DNA of 64,000 nt from Protea cynaroides (taxonomy: Eukaryota > Streptophyta > Magnoliopsida > Proteales > Proteaceae): assembly GCA_028583415.1 (NCBI GenBank), contig CM053268.1:16111923-16175922 (forward strand), read 5' to 3'. A program made the translations under genes and the position numbers. How positions within the stretch are numbered: position 1 is the stretch's first letter; each line of letters opens with the position of its first letter. This document shows positions 33,943-44,130 of the stretch, in pieces. A model generated the notes under the pieces. That model worked only from the letters and a program-made list of their open reading frames with translations, did no database searches and had not been told where the DNA came from.

Positions 33943-34020
33943 ATGGCTCGTACCAAAGTACCCAAGGTACATGACCTAGTCTGCTTCCGTTCTAACGAGG
34001 CGGAGACACAGTATGCCCGT
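33943..34020 (+). pseudogene. Start of the antisense ORF in Tekay-2 (truncated)
   Basis: ATGGCTCGTACCAAAGTACC at 33943 encodes MARTKVPKV, equivalent to the start at 3896 of Tekay-1. Similarity ends after CACAGTATG near 34015, where the sequence joins the neighbouring element. Upstream, an AT-rich leader with TCATTGTTTTTGCAG just before the ATG resembles a splice acceptor; the same position in Tekay-1 has ATGCCTTTGCAG. Confidence 0.65.
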
Positions 34021-34029
34021 GATATTGAT

Positions 34030-34360
34030 CTTACGGGGGGAACGAAATAAAAGAATATATAGACTTATAGAGACCCTCTATGTAGTTGTCTATCTAGGAC
34101 GATCGATCTACATCTTTCCCCATAGCCCTGGGGCTGTGTCTCGATCTCCTACGTGCGAAATCTGAGGGAGTAGTTCCTACATTAAAACGCCTCGGTCTAA
34201 TTCCACGACGGAGAGTCGACGTGGCGTAAAGTGAAGATTGGGGGGAGTAGAGCTCAATCCCCTTGTTTTTTTTTTTTTTTTGTAATATAATGTTATGCCC
34301 CCTTTGTGGGCTTTGTACTGCTGCCCCTTGTGGGATTTTATGAATAAAATTCATTTTTTT
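34030..34360 (+). other. Probable 3' tail of an antisense gene in the gag-only element
   Basis: Plus-strand sequence with CTCAATCCCCTTGTTTTTT, a T run, then TGTAATATAATGTTATGCCC and TTTATGAATAAAATTC. The AATAAA-like GAATAAAATTC and the T-run arrangement parallel the end of the antisense ORF at 8935-9120 in the other Tat element. No protein recognised; call is by position and analogy. Confidence 0.35.
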
Positions 34361-34604
34361 CTCATTCTTTGTGTTGTCGGATTCTACTCTTTTGCGCTGC
34401 TCGGCTTCATTCCCATTGTTGTTGTATTGTTTGTACTGCCCCTACCCCGGAAGTGTTGTCGGCTTGACGGCTAAGCAGGCCGAGAACACTTAAGTCTTTA
34501 AGGAAATGGCTAAGGCATGGGAAATTTGGGACGTTCCTCTGAGTAGCCGAGCGCGGGTAATGTTGAAGTGATGCGCGCCCACCAGTCCTACTCGAGGTTA
34601 TGCA

Positions 34605-35085
34605 CGGGCATCCGCATGCTACTCATACCTGCTTGTGGGTGTGAGTAGGTGGTATCATGTGTGGTCTGCGTGCTACCCTTACCTGCTTGTGGGTAGGGTT
34701 AGGCAGAATGGTCGAATACCTGCATGCTGCTCATACCAGTTTGTGGGTGTGAGTAGGCGGTGTCAAGTATGATCTTCATGCTACCCTTACCTGCTTATGG
34801 GTAGGGGTAAGCAGAATGATTGAGCACCTGCATGCTACTCATACCTGCTTATGGGTGTAAGTAGGCGGTATCAAGTATGATCTGCTGCTACCCTTACCTG
34901 CTTGTGGGTAGGGGTAGGTAGAATGGTTGAGCACCTGCATGCTGCTCATACCTGCTTGTGAGTGTGAGAAGGCAGTATCAAGTATGATCTGCGTGCTACC
35001 CTTATCTGCTTGTGGGCAGGGGTAGGCAGAATGGATGAGCATCTGCATGCTACCCTTACCTTCTTGAGGGTATGGGTAGGCAGAG
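34605..35085. repeat. Dimeric 108-bp minisatellite with hairpin half-units
   Basis: Units start near 34612, 34720, 34829, 34935 and 35043 (CTGCATGCT), spacing 106-109 bp, about 4.5 copies. Each unit is two related halves of about 54 bp: one with CTCATACCTGCTTGTGGGTG, one with CTACCCTTACCTGCTTGTGG followed by GTAGGGGTAG. The second half can fold (CTACCC..GGGTAG). Located where Tat elements carry hypervariable 3' repeats. Confidence 0.85.
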
Positions 35086-35619
35086 TCACCGAGGGCCGGT
35101 GTACTGCTCGGGCCTGCTTGAGGGCGCGAGTAGGTCGGCGAAAGGAACGGCTATGTGGAGAACTGCGGAAGACATTTGCTGCGAGTTTTGGGTTGAATGA
35201 CAGTACTTCTTTATTTAAAATGAAATGAGAAGGTGCCCCTAGGGGGTTCGGTGTACAACTGAGACCACTTGACTTTAAAAAAGAATGCTGAAAACTACCA
35301 TATTCTTCTCTTCGACTCCGATCGGGACCTCCTCCTACTTCTGCCCCAACTTTGTAGTTCAGACCAGGATGGGAAGGACCCGAACTGGATCTGCTGTCTG
35401 CCTCCTAACCACTCCTTCACTGGTATTCTGCCTCCTAACTGCTCCTTTATGGGTATTCTGGTTTTCTTTGCTCCAGATGGGCTTCCATCGAACCAAAGTG
35501 AATGGCGTCGACCTACTGTCTGGGGGAAGCTGGACCTTCTTTAGGATCTATGTCGTCACTCCGAACGGCGTTTTGGTCATCGCCTGCATCCGTTCGGCAG
35601 TCGTTTGCCTGCTGGTTCC

Positions 35620-37291
35620 TCAGAGGCAGGGGGTTAGCCTGCGATCCCTCCGAGCTGGCACTGGTCCCCTGCCGGCATCTCTAACGAAGTTGCAATAGTA
35701 ATCCCGCCGGATGATATCTTCAATTTCTCCCATGAGGTACTTGCACTCCTCCGTATTGTGACCGTGGTCGCGATGGAAGCGACAGTATCTGGAACGGTCT
35801 TTATTCCTTCCTTCACCTAGGGGTTTCGGAGGTGGTCGGAGGTTCCGATCATTCCTGATTACCTCCAGGATCTCCGTCATAGAAGTGGTAAGCGGATTGT
35901 AGTAATCGAAGGTCTTGTATGGGTGCCGGTGTACTTGTTCTATACTTGTTCTTTGTCGGACCTTTGTTTCTTAGGGTCGCTAGAGCTCGGCGTCTGGTCG
36001 GCTAACTCAGATCTATTTTTGTCCGCCGACTTTTGATCGGTCTTCAAGGTGTTGACCGCATTGTTTTTTTGGGCCTTGGTTGTTTCGTCTGCTGAAGCGT
36101 ACTTCTCGCATCTGGCCAACAGGTCATCCAAGTTCTTTGGAGGCTTTTTGGCAAGGGACCAACAAAGATGCCCGTCTATCACTCCAGCCTACAGGCTAGA
36201 CATATGCATTGCAAGCTCGACATCCTTGATCTCCAGTACTTCGGCATTGAAGTGCTTGATGAAGTCCCGCAAGGACTCGTCTTTTTGTTGCTTGACCATT
36301 GACAAGTGGTAAGATGACTTCTTGCGCACCCGGCTGGCCTGAAAGTGCATTAGGAACTTGTTCGACAGCTGTTCGAACGAAATGATGCTCCTCAGAGGCA
36401 GGTTGTTAAACCACGTAGGGGCAGCACCTCTGAGCGTCGAAGGAAACGCTCTGCAGATCAAGCTGTCATTGAGCGGGTAAAAGAGCGTTGTGGAGACAAA
36501 CGCGTCTAGATGCTGCTCGAGATCAGTGCTCCCATCGTAGGAGTCCAGGATGGGCATCTTGAAATTGTTGGGAGGGGAGCCCTCATGATCTCGTCAGAAA
36601 GTGTTGTGACGGCTGTGTAGGCCTTCCTCGGCGGAGCGACTCGGTTCTGCTCCACCTGCTGGAGCCGTGTAGTCAATTCCAACAACTGTCGCTCGACCTC
36701 TGACTGGGGAGTGGCTGGAGGTGGCATTGCGACCGTCGTCGGCATCTCCACATTGACTCTCTGCTGGCGGAGGGCGTCGAGGAAGGACCTCGCGTCTCTC
36801 TCTGGCAGAGGGGGTACCCTATGCGCTCCCTGCTCCTGATGATGATTGGCTGGATGATGCCAAGTAGATGACCCAGCCACGCTCCGTGCGGGGTGATGAG
36901 AAACCCCTGCTCCGATCACGAGATCCCAAGGGAGGATTACTCGGTGCGGCTCTGATTGACGTCGCCGGTGCAGGTTGCTGATGAGCCCAGACTGGGCCAC
37001 TCGTGGTACTGGTGCGGGCGGAGGGTTTACTCCTGCTCCTCCGGGGATCGAATTACTTGCTCAAGCGCCCCTCAAGGCTCGAGCCAACTGATCGATCTGC
37101 CGCCTCAGCTCGTCGAATTCCTGACGAGTCACGTACTGAGGTGGTGGTTGCAGCGCCGTCGTCGTTGGTGTCGGTGCTGACGTCGGGGTATGATTTGCAC
37201 CCGGCGTACTTGCGCTACTATCAACTTGAACTTGCACGGACAGTTCAGATGGTTGGTGTGAAGCCTGGGCACGAGTTCTCCTGTGTGCCAT
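35620..37291 (-). pseudogene. Gag of the gag-only Tat-like element
   Basis: Starts at ATG 37291 (MAHRRTRAQASHQPSELS) with a predicted coiled segment YVTRQEFDELRRQIDQLARA at about 37070-37135. The central segment is basic and proline/serine-rich and frame-shifted. The capsid core 36189-36557 is well kept (LDSYDGSTDLEQHLDAF, RAFPSTLRGAAPTWFNNLPL, SFEQLSNKFLMHFQ). A linker runs 35940-36182 and a zinc-knuckle end RYCRFHRDHGHNTEECKYL lies at 35745-35800. Lesions: a stop at 36188 between core and linker, a frameshift near 35930, and at least one more upstream of 36557. Confidence 0.82.
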
Positions 37292-37348
37292 CGAAAGTAG
37301 TTTGAGGTTGAGATCCTCGTGTGCTGTCCGTCAAACTCAATCAAGAGG

Positions 37349-37367
37349 GCCCCACGGTGGGTGCTAA
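37349..37367 (-). other. Primer-binding site of the gag-only element
   Basis: The plus strand reads GCCCCACGGTGGGTGCTAA, close to the 3' end I remember for a plant tRNA-Lys (GCCCCACGGTGGGCGCCA). It lies two bases from the LTR and differs from the primer site of the Tat element at 15690. Confidence 0.6.
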
Positions 37368-37369
37368 AC

Positions 37370-38058
37370 TGTTACGGTCAGAAATCGCCCGCCGGTCTGT
37401 GATCCGAGCAACCTGCAATTATAGAGATGAGACAACGGAGTTGGGCGACTAAGCCCCGGGTACACTCCGATGCCTAAGTCAGATTCCCAATGTAAACAGT
37501 CAAGAGATAGCGGGAAGCTATCTCCAGTTTAGAGAAAGAGGGGAACGATGAGAGAGTTTGAGCGTAAAAGAATGAATGGAGAGATTGTTCGATGATTTAC
37601 CTTGAGGGGTCGTCATCTACTTATAGAGATTGGGAAGAAGCATGGAGGTACCAAGACTCAGGGAAGTAGATCGTCAATAGGACTGTCAAGTGTCACTCTG
37701 AGGGACACCCAGGTCATAGACTCCGAGTAGGAGTAGGAGACTGTCGCCAAGGAAGCCAAATCGGTCCACAGTAAGAGTGACTCGTGTCGCCATACGAGTG
37801 GTTGTATGGCCGTGATGATCGGCATCGTATTGTAGTAGGAGAGGAACTCCTCTAACGTGACATAGTTGCCTTAGGACTCTGACCTCCGACTAAGAATCGT
37901 AACCGAGTAGGTCTATACCTCCGACCGGCACCATGTCCTAACAGGACTGTGACTCCGAGCGGTGTAAGCCGAGTGCAATACATCATTCGTGGTCGGCTCC
38001 GAAGATAAAGGTAGCCACGTGTAAGATTTTAAGTGGATGATGTTTTTCCCACATAACA
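37370..38058 (-). repeat. 5' LTR of the gag-only element (689 bp)
   Basis: Plus-orientation ends are TGTTACGGTCAGAAATCG and CCCACATAACA. On the minus strand it contains CTGACTTAGGCATCGGAGTG (near 37470-37490), a word common to Tat LTRs, and a TATA-like CTCTATAAGTAG near 37618-37630. Only one copy exists here; the five bases outside are CTACC. Confidence 0.8.
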
Positions 38059-38384
38059 CTACCCTACCCTGATTTACCTTGATTGGGCCGGGCCAGACCG
38101 GGTTTACCCTGATTGACCCTAAATCAGGATAGGATTTACCCTGATTTACCTGAACTCAATATTTTAACTTATAAATGCCAAATATTCATAAGTAAAAGAC
38201 ATGAATGATTATCAAAGAGAACAATACCGATTACCTAACCCGAACCCAAGAAACGGTAAAACAAGCAATACTTAGCCATTACAATGCAAGGATCAGAAGA
38301 ATGGTCTGAAAAATCCATAAAGTATAAACCTCCAACGAATAGAATGGTCGACAAAAAAAAAACCAGACTTAACAAAGATAGATG

Positions 38385-38447
<63 letters not shown>

Positions 38448-38960
38448 GAAGAAGAAGAAGAAGAAATACCTAAAATTAGGCTGTCAACAAAGAGGAAGAA
38501 GAAAACTTGATGGGGCTGAAATCAGACTTAATAAAGATTCAGATTTCAGAGTGAGAGAGAGGGAGTGAGAGGGAGAGAGAGAAGAAGAAATACCCAAAAT
38601 CAAGCTATCAACGAAGAGGAAGAAGAAGATTCGATGGGGCAGAGAGTTTGAGATGCTGATATGGTGGCTCTTGGACGATGCCGTCAGTTGCGATAGGAGA
38701 AAGAGAGAGTGAGAGACGAATGGAGATTAGGAATTACGGTTAAGGTTAGAATCCGATTTTTGAATATGAAGTCAGGGTCGGGTAGGGTCGGGCCAGGCTC
38801 TACCCGAGGCCTCAACCCTAACCCGCCCTTACCCTGACAGGGTAAAAATTACCCTGTACCCTGATTGGGCCCTGTCAGGGTACGGGCCGGGTTAAACCCT
38901 GACCATGTTCAGGGCGATTTTGGGAGGGCTCGGGCCATCAGGGCAAAACTTTCACCCCTA
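38059..38960 (-). mobile_element. Truncated hAT-type DNA transposon end
   Basis: The right end reads AAACTTTCACCCCTA, matching the right end of the full hAT element (AAACTTGCACCCCTA at 63392). Subterminal palindromes ACCCTGACAGGGT (38831-38843) and GCCCTGTCAGGGT (38869-38881) also match it, and the GA-rich 5' untranslated region is similar. The left part is missing at the LTR boundary. Contains a duplicated block of about 145 bp (GAAGAAATACC..AAGCTATCAAC). Confidence 0.75.
38390..38444. repeat. (AG)n microsatellite
   Basis: About 27 uninterrupted AG units followed by a short GAA run. Confidence 0.95.
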
Positions 38961-39408
38961 GTCAATCCCATAGGGCGGCGGTTCTGTTGGAATTCTTATT
39001 GGGAATGTGTGGCTAATTTTGCCAAGTTCAACCCCCTGATTGATGGTGCAGGTCAGCTTGTTGGGCTGGACGGCCAGTTTTGTGTTGTACTTTTGAGGTA
39101 CTTACACCTTTAGGCATCGATCTACTCCCCTTGCCATTGAGGTTGGTGTTGCCAAGGTCGGTGGGACTATGTAATCGAATGCCAAAAATAAAATTTTCGC
39201 TCGAAACGATGTAGTTGTGAATTTGACTTACCTGTAGGTGAAGATCTATCCCCATGAGCCATGTAGGTAGGCTGGCCGAGCTGGATGGCTGCCGTGGGAG
39301 ATGCTGTCAGCTGGCCGACTTCATTTTTTCTGTTCCTCCGCTTTCCTCCGTGGCCCTCCTCTTTCCTCTTCTTCCTTCTTTTCTTCTTCTTGGTATTCTT
39401 CCTTATTT

Positions 39409-39434
<26 letters not shown>
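39409..39434. repeat. (TC)n microsatellite
   Basis: Thirteen TC units at the end of a CT-rich tract. Confidence 0.9.
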
Positions 39435-39439
<5 letters not shown>

Positions 39440-39661
39440 TATTTTGGTTCCCGTCTCATACTTACAGAAAACTTAATTTTAATTAAGAAAAATACAAGTA
39501 CTGAAATGCCCTTACTTAGCCTCCTAAATTCATCCAAAATACTGAAATTTGATTAAAACGTTGGTACCCTTCTCCCATCAAGGTAAGTTTACAAAATCAA
39601 CCTTTGACTCTTGAATAATCACAATAAAGCCCTTCAACATCAAACTTTACTCAAATACAAT

Positions 39662-39854
39662 CCAAAACCGAAAATTATGGAATTTGCAAATCTGACCTCC
39701 AAACCTTACCTATTTACAGTAAAGCCCATCAAAATCTATTTTAGTCATAAATCAACCCAAAACCAAAAATTATGGAATTTGCAAATCTGACCTCCAAACT
39801 TTTTTTTTTTTTTTTTTTACAATAAAGCCTATGAAAATCTGTTTTAATCATAAA
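39662..39854. repeat. 95-bp tandem duplication
   Basis: CCAAAACCGAAAATTATGG..CTCCAAACC starts at 39662 and recurs at 39757 with small changes; the second copy carries an 18-T insertion. A partial earlier copy (CAATAAAGCCCTTCAACATC) lies near 39620. Confidence 0.8.
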
Positions 39855-41007
39855 ACAACTCAAATCTGAGTTTGCTAACTCATCAAGTGGGGTCCACAAC
39901 CATCTTTTATCCAAGAATCAAAATTAAAAATTCTAAAAAATTGCAAAGTGATTATAATCTATCAATATCACCACATGTATAAATATAATGCAATAAATAT
40001 AAATACAACAACATTATATTTTAAATTAGTAAACAACATAAGGAAATATTTTATACATGAAGGACTCTAGAATCATGAATTTGCATGGTCCCTGTTATCA
40101 TGAAATTTCTGTGGCTGGAAATCCACTACAAAATCCTATCTTGTTGTGAGAGTGTGAAATAAGAAATGTGTAGACGATTTTGGACCCAAATCACTGTAAA
40201 GCCAAGAAGTCTAGGTATAATCAATTTATCCAAAAGAGATATAATTTGGAATGATATTGAGCTGAGTAATAAATTGGGGTGGTTATTTTTTAAAACTAAA
40301 TTAAATGATTGTAAGATATCTGAAAGAGCGAGGACCTCATCTTATTTCTCTTAAGGTTCCATTTGTTTTTAAGTAAAATGAGGGAAATTGTTTTTTCTTA
40401 TAATCAGATTTTCTACAGTTTGTTTTAATGTAAAATATAAAAATAAATAAATAAATAAATAAATTCAATAGAAGAAAATTTTCATATAAAATGTCTTTTA
40501 CATAGAAAATTTGACACAAAACAAATAAGGTCTAAGGTTATGTTTTCTTAACAAGAAAATAAAAGAAAAGAAAGAAAAAGGTACAAGAAAACTTGAAATT
40601 AGTTTAAATCTAATTATTTAAATTGATAGTAAAGTTGAGTACCCAAAAGAAAATGATAATTACGTTAAACCACAACCCTATATCTACAAATGAACTAGTA
40701 TTACATTAGGAATATGTTCAGAATAAAATAAATTTGGTGAGCATTAATTGAAAATACTTTAATAAATTAAAGCAAATGTGGCACTTACATCCCCTTTTAT
40801 TTTATTCTTTTTGCCAGGGAGAGGAGATGACCTGGCATTCTAATCATAGGACCCATAAAGAATTCCTTGGATTGGCCACACATGTTTAATTTGTTGGCTA
40901 ATTTCAATCTAACTCCGGGAGCAGAGGAATTTATTTAGAATAAGGTCCCCGACTTGTACTTACCAAAAAAAAAGATCCTTGGCTTGATGCATCGGAACTT
41001 GGCTTGG

Positions 41008-41160
41008 GATTCTCTATAGTGAGGCCACTCCTATGGTGAGAACCCATTCACTCAAAGTGAATCTATTGTATCTCAATGCATTTTGAATGGATCGGGATCC
41101 ATGTCGATCCACTTTTAGTAGATGGATCCTCACTACACAGGTGTCTCACTATAAAGGATC
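41008..41160. mobile_element. Short inverted-repeat element (MITE-like)
   Basis: Left arm GATTCTCTATAGTGAGGCC and right arm CTCACTATAAAGGATC are reverse complements over about 32 bp with mismatches, enclosing about 90 bp that holds a further partly palindromic GGATCGGGATCC. No clear target duplication and no coding capacity. Confidence 0.6.
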
Positions 41161-42609
41161 TTTTTCCCTATAAATGACCTTTTTTCTAAAAGAGAGGAGC
41201 AGCTACAAGAAGGGTAACCCACTATGTATTAAATTTTTCTGATTATTTTCAATTGAATTTTGATGTATTCGGCATTTAAAAACTGGTGCACGTGTAAAAC
41301 ATTACTATAATATGGTTGCATTGATTAATTTGAGGTGTTTAATATCTAATTTTGGATAATTATGTACGGACTTGGGCCGTTTGTATTTAAACTGTTTAAT
41401 TTCATATTTTTTACTTAATATGGTCTAAATCTCTATTGTATCTATCACACAAAAACAAAAACAACAAAAAAAAAAAAAAAAAAAAAAAAGATACAAATCG
41501 CTTTCCATTTGAAATCTGGGCAAAAAATAAGTTGGGTGGTCCAAAAAAAAGTATGTGTTTGGGCTAGAGGGTTTAGATGGATTCAGGTTGATGCTGACAT
41601 CCCCATTGGGTCTGGTACAAATTGCTCAATCCAAATTTAGCCCATCTACTAGTGGGTCAAATTTAATAAAAATCTAATGTAATTAGACATGGCAATCTCA
41701 AAATTAAGAAGTCATGAGTTCAAACCACCCCCCCCTTTCTAGGGTTTCAGTCCTTAACCCTGAAGTTGAATGAATTGCAAATTTGCAAGGGAAGCAAATT
41801 TAGTTAAAATAAAATAAAAACATTGGCATTAATTCGAGATCATGATGGAGGACATAGCTTACGATCATCGGCTTTGATCATGCCACTACACATTTGATTA
41901 GGACTTAATATGAGAAGAATTAACTAAACAAGTTTTGGAGGAGCTTGCAAACTTCTTTGTTTGTAAGTTGGTGATTTACATTAGGGAGAGGGTCCTCTAT
42001 GCTGGTGGTGGGGAGAGCGCACCAATCAAGAACATCCGCGATGATCCTTTCAATAGGAGACATGGGAGGAGAGAGAGGATGTGATAGGGTGTAGCCTCCA
42101 CTCCCACACTGGGTAAAGTATGAAACAACATTAGCCTCAAAATTTACCTCCTAAACAAAGACAACTCGGGCCCCCCCCCGTAAATTTTCTAATAGCAAGT
42201 GGCTGGACGAAGGCAAGCCGGAGTGAGCAGCTTCCCCTAGAGAATCCAAATCTCCATCCATGGAATCTGAATCCACAGTCTCATCCTAGTACAATACAAC
42301 AAATAAGAGATAATTCATAGGGAATGATATGGTGACATGTAGTAATCCACAAGTCAAATTTAGTTATTACCCAAAAAAAAAAGAAAAATAAAAGTCAAAT
42401 TCCATCAACATTTTAATAATCGGAGAAAAAAATCCAATGCATACGGTTGATCTGATTAAAATTTTTTATAATTGACCAATCCACATTGTCCTTTATTATT
42501 CCAATAATAAAAATGATTAAGTCAAACCTTTAACAAATAGTCGCTAAAAACACAAGAAAAGGGTTTATTTTAATACATCATGTATCATAAAATTGAGATG
42601 AGGTATAAA

Positions 42610-42639
42610 ATTTGGATCCACATCTCTCTTGGGGGAGAG
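42610..42639. mobile_element. Left piece of a foldback element split by Copia-B
   Basis: ATTTGGATCCACATCTCTC then TTGGGGGAGAG; it is the reverse-complement partner of the terminus at 48340-48366 (GAGGAGAGGATTTGAAT). The last five bases (GAGAG) are the Copia-B target duplication. Confidence 0.7.
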
Positions 42640-43384
42640 TGTTGGCTTCCTCCTCACGTTAGTGGAGGGACCCACCACTACAACCTTTCCTTTGGAAAGG
42701 TTCCTTAAGGCGGTTCTCTAAAACCATTCCCCAAATCTCCTTTATATTCTAATCAATCATATTGTCTCTCAAAATCTCATTTTATATATATACCTTATCA
42801 AAGGCCGTAAGAGATATATATGCGTGCAATCCAGTTTTGTAAAAAGAGAAAATTGAGAGCCGAAGTCGAGTTCTCTTTGATAGAGCATTACCCTTCTTTA
42901 GTGAGAGATTGGAGAAGAAGAAAGAGAGATAACAAGAAGTTTTCATCCTTCGTACGTGATTACAGTGCGACAGCATTCTCCTTGTTCAGGGAAGAGAGAA
43001 AAGTGACAGTTTTTTCAATATTTTGTACATCGGCATCGAGGTGAGAGTATTCTTGTGATTTAGATTACCACTAATTATTTTGGTGAGTTATTGTATTACC
43101 CAATAGTGGGTTGTTTCTATTGGAGATTGGAAACCTCTAGTTGTGACTAGAGAAGATTGTATTGTGTACCCATTACTATCATAGTGGAGATTTACCTGGA
43201 CTAGGTCCCATGGTTTTTTCCCTTTCACCTTGGTAGGGTTTTTCACGTAAAAATTTATGTGTTCTCTTGTGGTTTGATTGTCTCTATTTATTTCTACTGC
43301 TATATATCTATGCATATTTTTGTGGTTGCATATTTCAATGGTTTGCATACAAGAGGAAAAAGTATTCTTGTGTTTTCTCTAACA
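42640..43384 (+). repeat. 5' LTR of Copia-B (745 bp)
   Basis: TGTTGGCTTCCTCC to CTCTAACA. Starts with a potential hairpin (TTCCTCCTCACGTTAGTGGAGG) and the palindrome CCTTTCCTTTGGAAAGG. TATA-like TTTTATATATATACC at 42780-42793. Confidence 0.93.
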
Positions 43385-43386
43385 AG

Positions 43387-43399
43387 TGGTATCAAAGCC
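43387..43399 (+). other. Primer-binding site of Copia-B
   Basis: TGGTATCAAAGCC, two bases after the LTR end; initiator tRNA-Met type with one difference from TGGTATCAGAGCC. Confidence 0.88.
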
Positions 43400-43415
43400 A
43401 GGTTCCCCGACAAGG

Positions 43416-44130
43416 ATGATTAGTTTGAAAGGGAGCAACTGGATGATTTGGAAAGCTAAGATGGAAGACTTATTATATTGTAAGGAACTGTACGGACCCG
43501 TACATGGTGAAACGGTAAAACCAGAAAAATTATCTGATGCCGAGTGGAAGACCTTAGACCAAAAAACTGTTGACTTTATTCAACAATGGTTGGACGACAC
43601 AGTTTTTCATCATTTCTCCATAGAGACATTAGTAAAATCTCTGTAGAATAAATTGGAAAGTCTGTACAAAAGGAAGACTGCTGGCAACAAAGCGTTTCTG
43701 ATCAGAAAGCTTGTAAACCTAAAGTACAGAGATGGACACTCAGTTGCAGAACATTTAAATGAGGTACAGAGTATTGTGAATCAGCTATCCTCCATGAAGA
43801 TTGCATTAGATGACGAGTTACAAGCCCTATTACTACTCAGTTCACTACTAGACAGTTGGGAGACACTAGTGGTGTCTTTTAGCAATTCTATACCAGATGA
43901 AAAATCACAATGAGTCAAGTAAAAGGAAGTTTGTTGAATGAAGAGACAAAAAAGAAAGTCTTCGGGTTCATCTCAACAAGAGGCACTTGTCACAGAAAGC
44001 CGGGGGAGAAGCAAATATAGAAAATCCCAAGACCGTGGGAAGTCAAAAGAGAGATCCAAATCAAGACAAGGGGTCACATGTTACCATTGTAAAAAGATTG
44101 GACATATGGAAAAAAGAGTGTAAAAAACTC
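43416..44130 (+). pseudogene. Copia-B gag
   Basis: I take the ATG at 43416 (MISLKGSNWMIWKAKMEDLL), shortly after the primer site. Continues LKSL*-type stop at 43645, then KLVNLKYRDGHSVAEHLNEV and LLLLSSLLDSWETLVVSFSN, and a stop at 43911. Basic linker (SRGRSKYRKSQDRGKSKERS) leads to the zinc knuckle CYHCKKIGHMEK; an extra A in the run AAAAAA near 44108 shifts the frame inside the knuckle. Confidence 0.85.

Larger units (their letters stand above)
25291..34020 (-). mobile_element. Tekay-2: Ty3/gypsy chromovirus, 5' LTR missing
   Basis: Right to left: antisense-ORF remnant, leader, gag, protease, RT, RNase H, integrase with chromodomain-like end, polypurine tract, 3' LTR. The right end stops about 80 bp into the antisense ORF at the junction with the gag-only Tat element; the rest of the leader, the primer site and the 5' LTR are gone. 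A 740-bp DNA transposon sits in the protease. Frames are far better kept than in Tekay-1. Confidence 0.9.
34025..38058 (-). mobile_element. Gag-only Tat-like LTR element (pol absent)
   Basis: Right to left: 5' LTR 37370-38058, primer site, gag 37291-35620, about 500 bp of unassigned sequence, a 108-bp tandem array, and a 3' tail with a T run at 34266-34281. No protease, RT, RNase H or integrase similarity was found between 35620 and 34025. The 3' LTR is absent at the Tekay-2 junction. Fits non-autonomous gag-only elements (TR-GAG type) or an internal deletion of a Tat element. Confidence 0.7.
38961..42609. other. AT-rich intergenic DNA without recognised genes
   Basis: Mostly AT-rich; only short, unconvincing reading frames. 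Contains a pyrimidine-rich tract 39340-39434, a 95-bp duplication, a T run at 39801-39818, an (AAAT)n run at 40438-40463, a MITE at 41008-41160, an A run at 41466-41488 and C runs at 41731 and 42172. No LTR or coding similarity recognised. Confidence 0.6.

Noticed and set aside
34605..35085. CRISPR-like repeats with spacers
   Set aside because: Plant nuclear context; the array is continuous tandem DNA with both halves repeating, not unique spacers.
36956..37305. Plus-strand arginine-rich ORFs
   Set aside because: Shadows of the minus-strand gag of the gag-only element in GC-rich sequence.
41670..41760. tRNA-derived SINE (box B-like GAGTTCAAACC)
   Set aside because: No convincing box A at the right distance, no poly-A end or target duplication.
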